64,000 nt of DNA, from assembly GCF_003265705.1 (NCBI RefSeq), contig NW_020313057.1, forward strand, positions 8,214,471 to 8,278,470. Reading direction: 5' to 3'. This DNA is from Callorhinus ursinus. Taxonomy: Eukaryota; Chordata; Mammalia; Carnivora; Otariidae. The notes below the pieces were generated by a model. It did no database searches and was not told the DNA's origin. It worked only from the letters and a program-made list of their open reading frames with translations. Shown one piece after another: positions 62,481 to 64,000 of this stretch. Every line of letters begins with the position of its first letter. Within the stretch, counting starts at the first letter, position 1. Both the position numbers and the translations under genes were made by a program.

Positions 62481-64000
62481 TGGCCAATGTCTTTTAAAAA
62501 TCAAAACCTCAGAGCATTTAAAAATTATCCTTTAGCAGCATATCAGGGGAGACGGACTGGACATTCTTTTGCAGGAACTTGCAGTATTAAATTTTGGTGG
62601 GAAGAGACTGGCATGGGTGATAATACTAATTGGTTACCCAGGAACCTAGAGTGTAGGGGGAGATTTACATGAAGGCAGAAGAGAGAAAAAAGAGCTTGTA
62701 CATTTCTGCCCTTGTTAAAGGTACTTTGACTGTGTCTACACAAGTCTAAAGGCTGTTATGCATATCTGAATATTAGAAATATGAATAAAATATACCAGTC
62801 ATCTCCATTTTCTTTGAGTGCCTTGTTTATCCCAACTTTTAAAGTCTGGCACAATGAAAGAGACACTGGAGCTAGGAACAATGGCTGTTGAATGGGAATG
62901 ATGTATCCCCAATGAGAAAGTATATTTTTATTTTAAGTACAGTATAAATATTATACATTTCCTAATGGTTTACATATAAGAGGTTGATATGTAATTTATG
63001 AATCCCTTGAAAAAACATAAGTGAGAAAATTGTGTTTATAAATATTTCTGCACTATTTCAGGAGATAATAGAAAATATTCCCTCTTCCTAATCTTTTCCT
63101 TTATTCTTTGAAACTTGTGATCAATTCAAGTTGGTCAGAATTAGCCCCTAAGGTCATCAAAAGAGATAATATCTGATGCATATCTCTTCAGGAAAGTCAG
63201 TACTTTAATCTCTCAGAAATAGGCAATAAAATATGCTATTATCATAAACTCACATCTAAACTGTCAATAATTCAGAGGCTTGGGCAATCATCTGGACAGC
63301 CTAGAAAGTCAATTTAGACAATTCTACAATCACATTTTGTACTGAATTTATTAGATGGCTCTACTTTGTCAATGTAGACATGATCCAAGTTCATCTAAAA
63401 GTTCTCGAGGGAGAATTAAATACCTAAAGCCAGCTCCAAACTGTGACCATCAGGAACTTGCATAAATTCACTGAAAACAAATTATAAAAATTTTCATTTT
63501 TAGGTGACAGTACTAGAAGAGTTCATCAGGGAAATGGCATTACCTTCTCAAACTTCAGGTTTGGCAAAATTTTAGTCAATGTCTTTCAAAGTTATGAGGC
63601 AATTGGACATAGTAAAAGTGGAAATAAGTGAACAGGATTCTAGTTTGAGTACTTTCTCAGCTGAGATATGTAGATGCAAAAAGTCAGGTCACCAGCTCTT
63701 AGATAGAGTGATAAACACATGTGGGAACATTTCCCTCTATTCCAATCACATGAAAATGCATTCAATTTTATGAATTCATACTAATATGAATAAATATAAA
63801 ATTATATGCACTCATATTTAAAACAAATAATTTGGTTTGGAAGCAGGAAAGGAAATATATCAGTAAATAGGGGCTCAAGTTTTGCAGGGTGGCTGAGACA
63901 ATGGGGTGGAAGTTTTTGAAACTATAGCCATAGATTCAAAATGAGACATGGTACTGAACAACACGAGTCTGGGATCCAGCCACTCACTGTTATTGTTTAC
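62481..64000. other. Unassigned AT-rich DNA
   Basis: No gene or named repeat recognised to the end of the window. Only frames under 70 codons are present. Confidence 0.4.

Overview
This window looks like mammalian nuclear DNA from a carnivore. About nine full or partial Can-SINE (SINEC, tRNA-Lys-derived) copies are present, with the typical head, pyrimidine-rich middle and AATAAA/poly-A tail. Two nearly identical, young-looking L1 3' ends of the carnivore type lie on opposite strands. No copy of the young canid SINEC_Cf type was seen among these SINEs, so I lean towards a non-canid caniform (bear, seal or mustelid group). That is an inference, not a proof. The sequence is AT-rich, has no visible CpG island, and carries one 10-base assembly gap inside a GATA microsatellite.

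I could not support any protein-coding gene. The open frames present are short (the longest is 170 codons), have no recognisable domain, and several fall inside repeats. The window is best read as intergenic or deep-intronic DNA. A few exon-like patches, notably 50574-50628 and 41590-41735, are recorded at low confidence.

Layout: 1-9 kb is mostly unique AT-rich DNA with two antisense SINEC copies and a perfect 16-bp inverted repeat near 7.8 kb. 9-20 kb holds an L1 3' end, several MIR and L2 fragments, a long L2 copy (14.75-16.06 kb) and a MER5-type hAT element sitting in a MIR. 20.5-21.95 kb is a nested stack: an old L1 3' end split by a solo LTR and expanded by a (GATA)n tract. 23.2-23.74 kb is a second, cleanly bounded solo LTR with a 4-bp target duplication. 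25.6-26.8 kb is an L2 copy split by a SINEC with an 11-bp target duplication. 28-34.1 kb is three antisense SINEs followed by a 4.8-kb antisense L1M, itself hit by a 53-bp L1 insertion. 36.7-38.4 kb has a young L1 3' end with a possible 3' transduction and an old L1 ORF2 piece. 39-51 kb carries more L1, MIR and L2 fragments, many microsatellites, a second young L1 end and a possible poly-A-only insertion. 51-64 kb is mostly unique, with an L2 copy (56.4-57.1 kb), two SINECs, an L1 3' fragment and an unassigned repeat-like block at 58.3-59.1 kb.

The genes do not work together here because none is visible. The history told by the window is one of successive retrotransposon waves: L2 and MIR first, then L1M, MER5 and LTRs, then SINEC and young L1. 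Repeat family names were assigned by recall of consensus sequences, not by a database search, so edges are approximate except where target-site duplications fix them.
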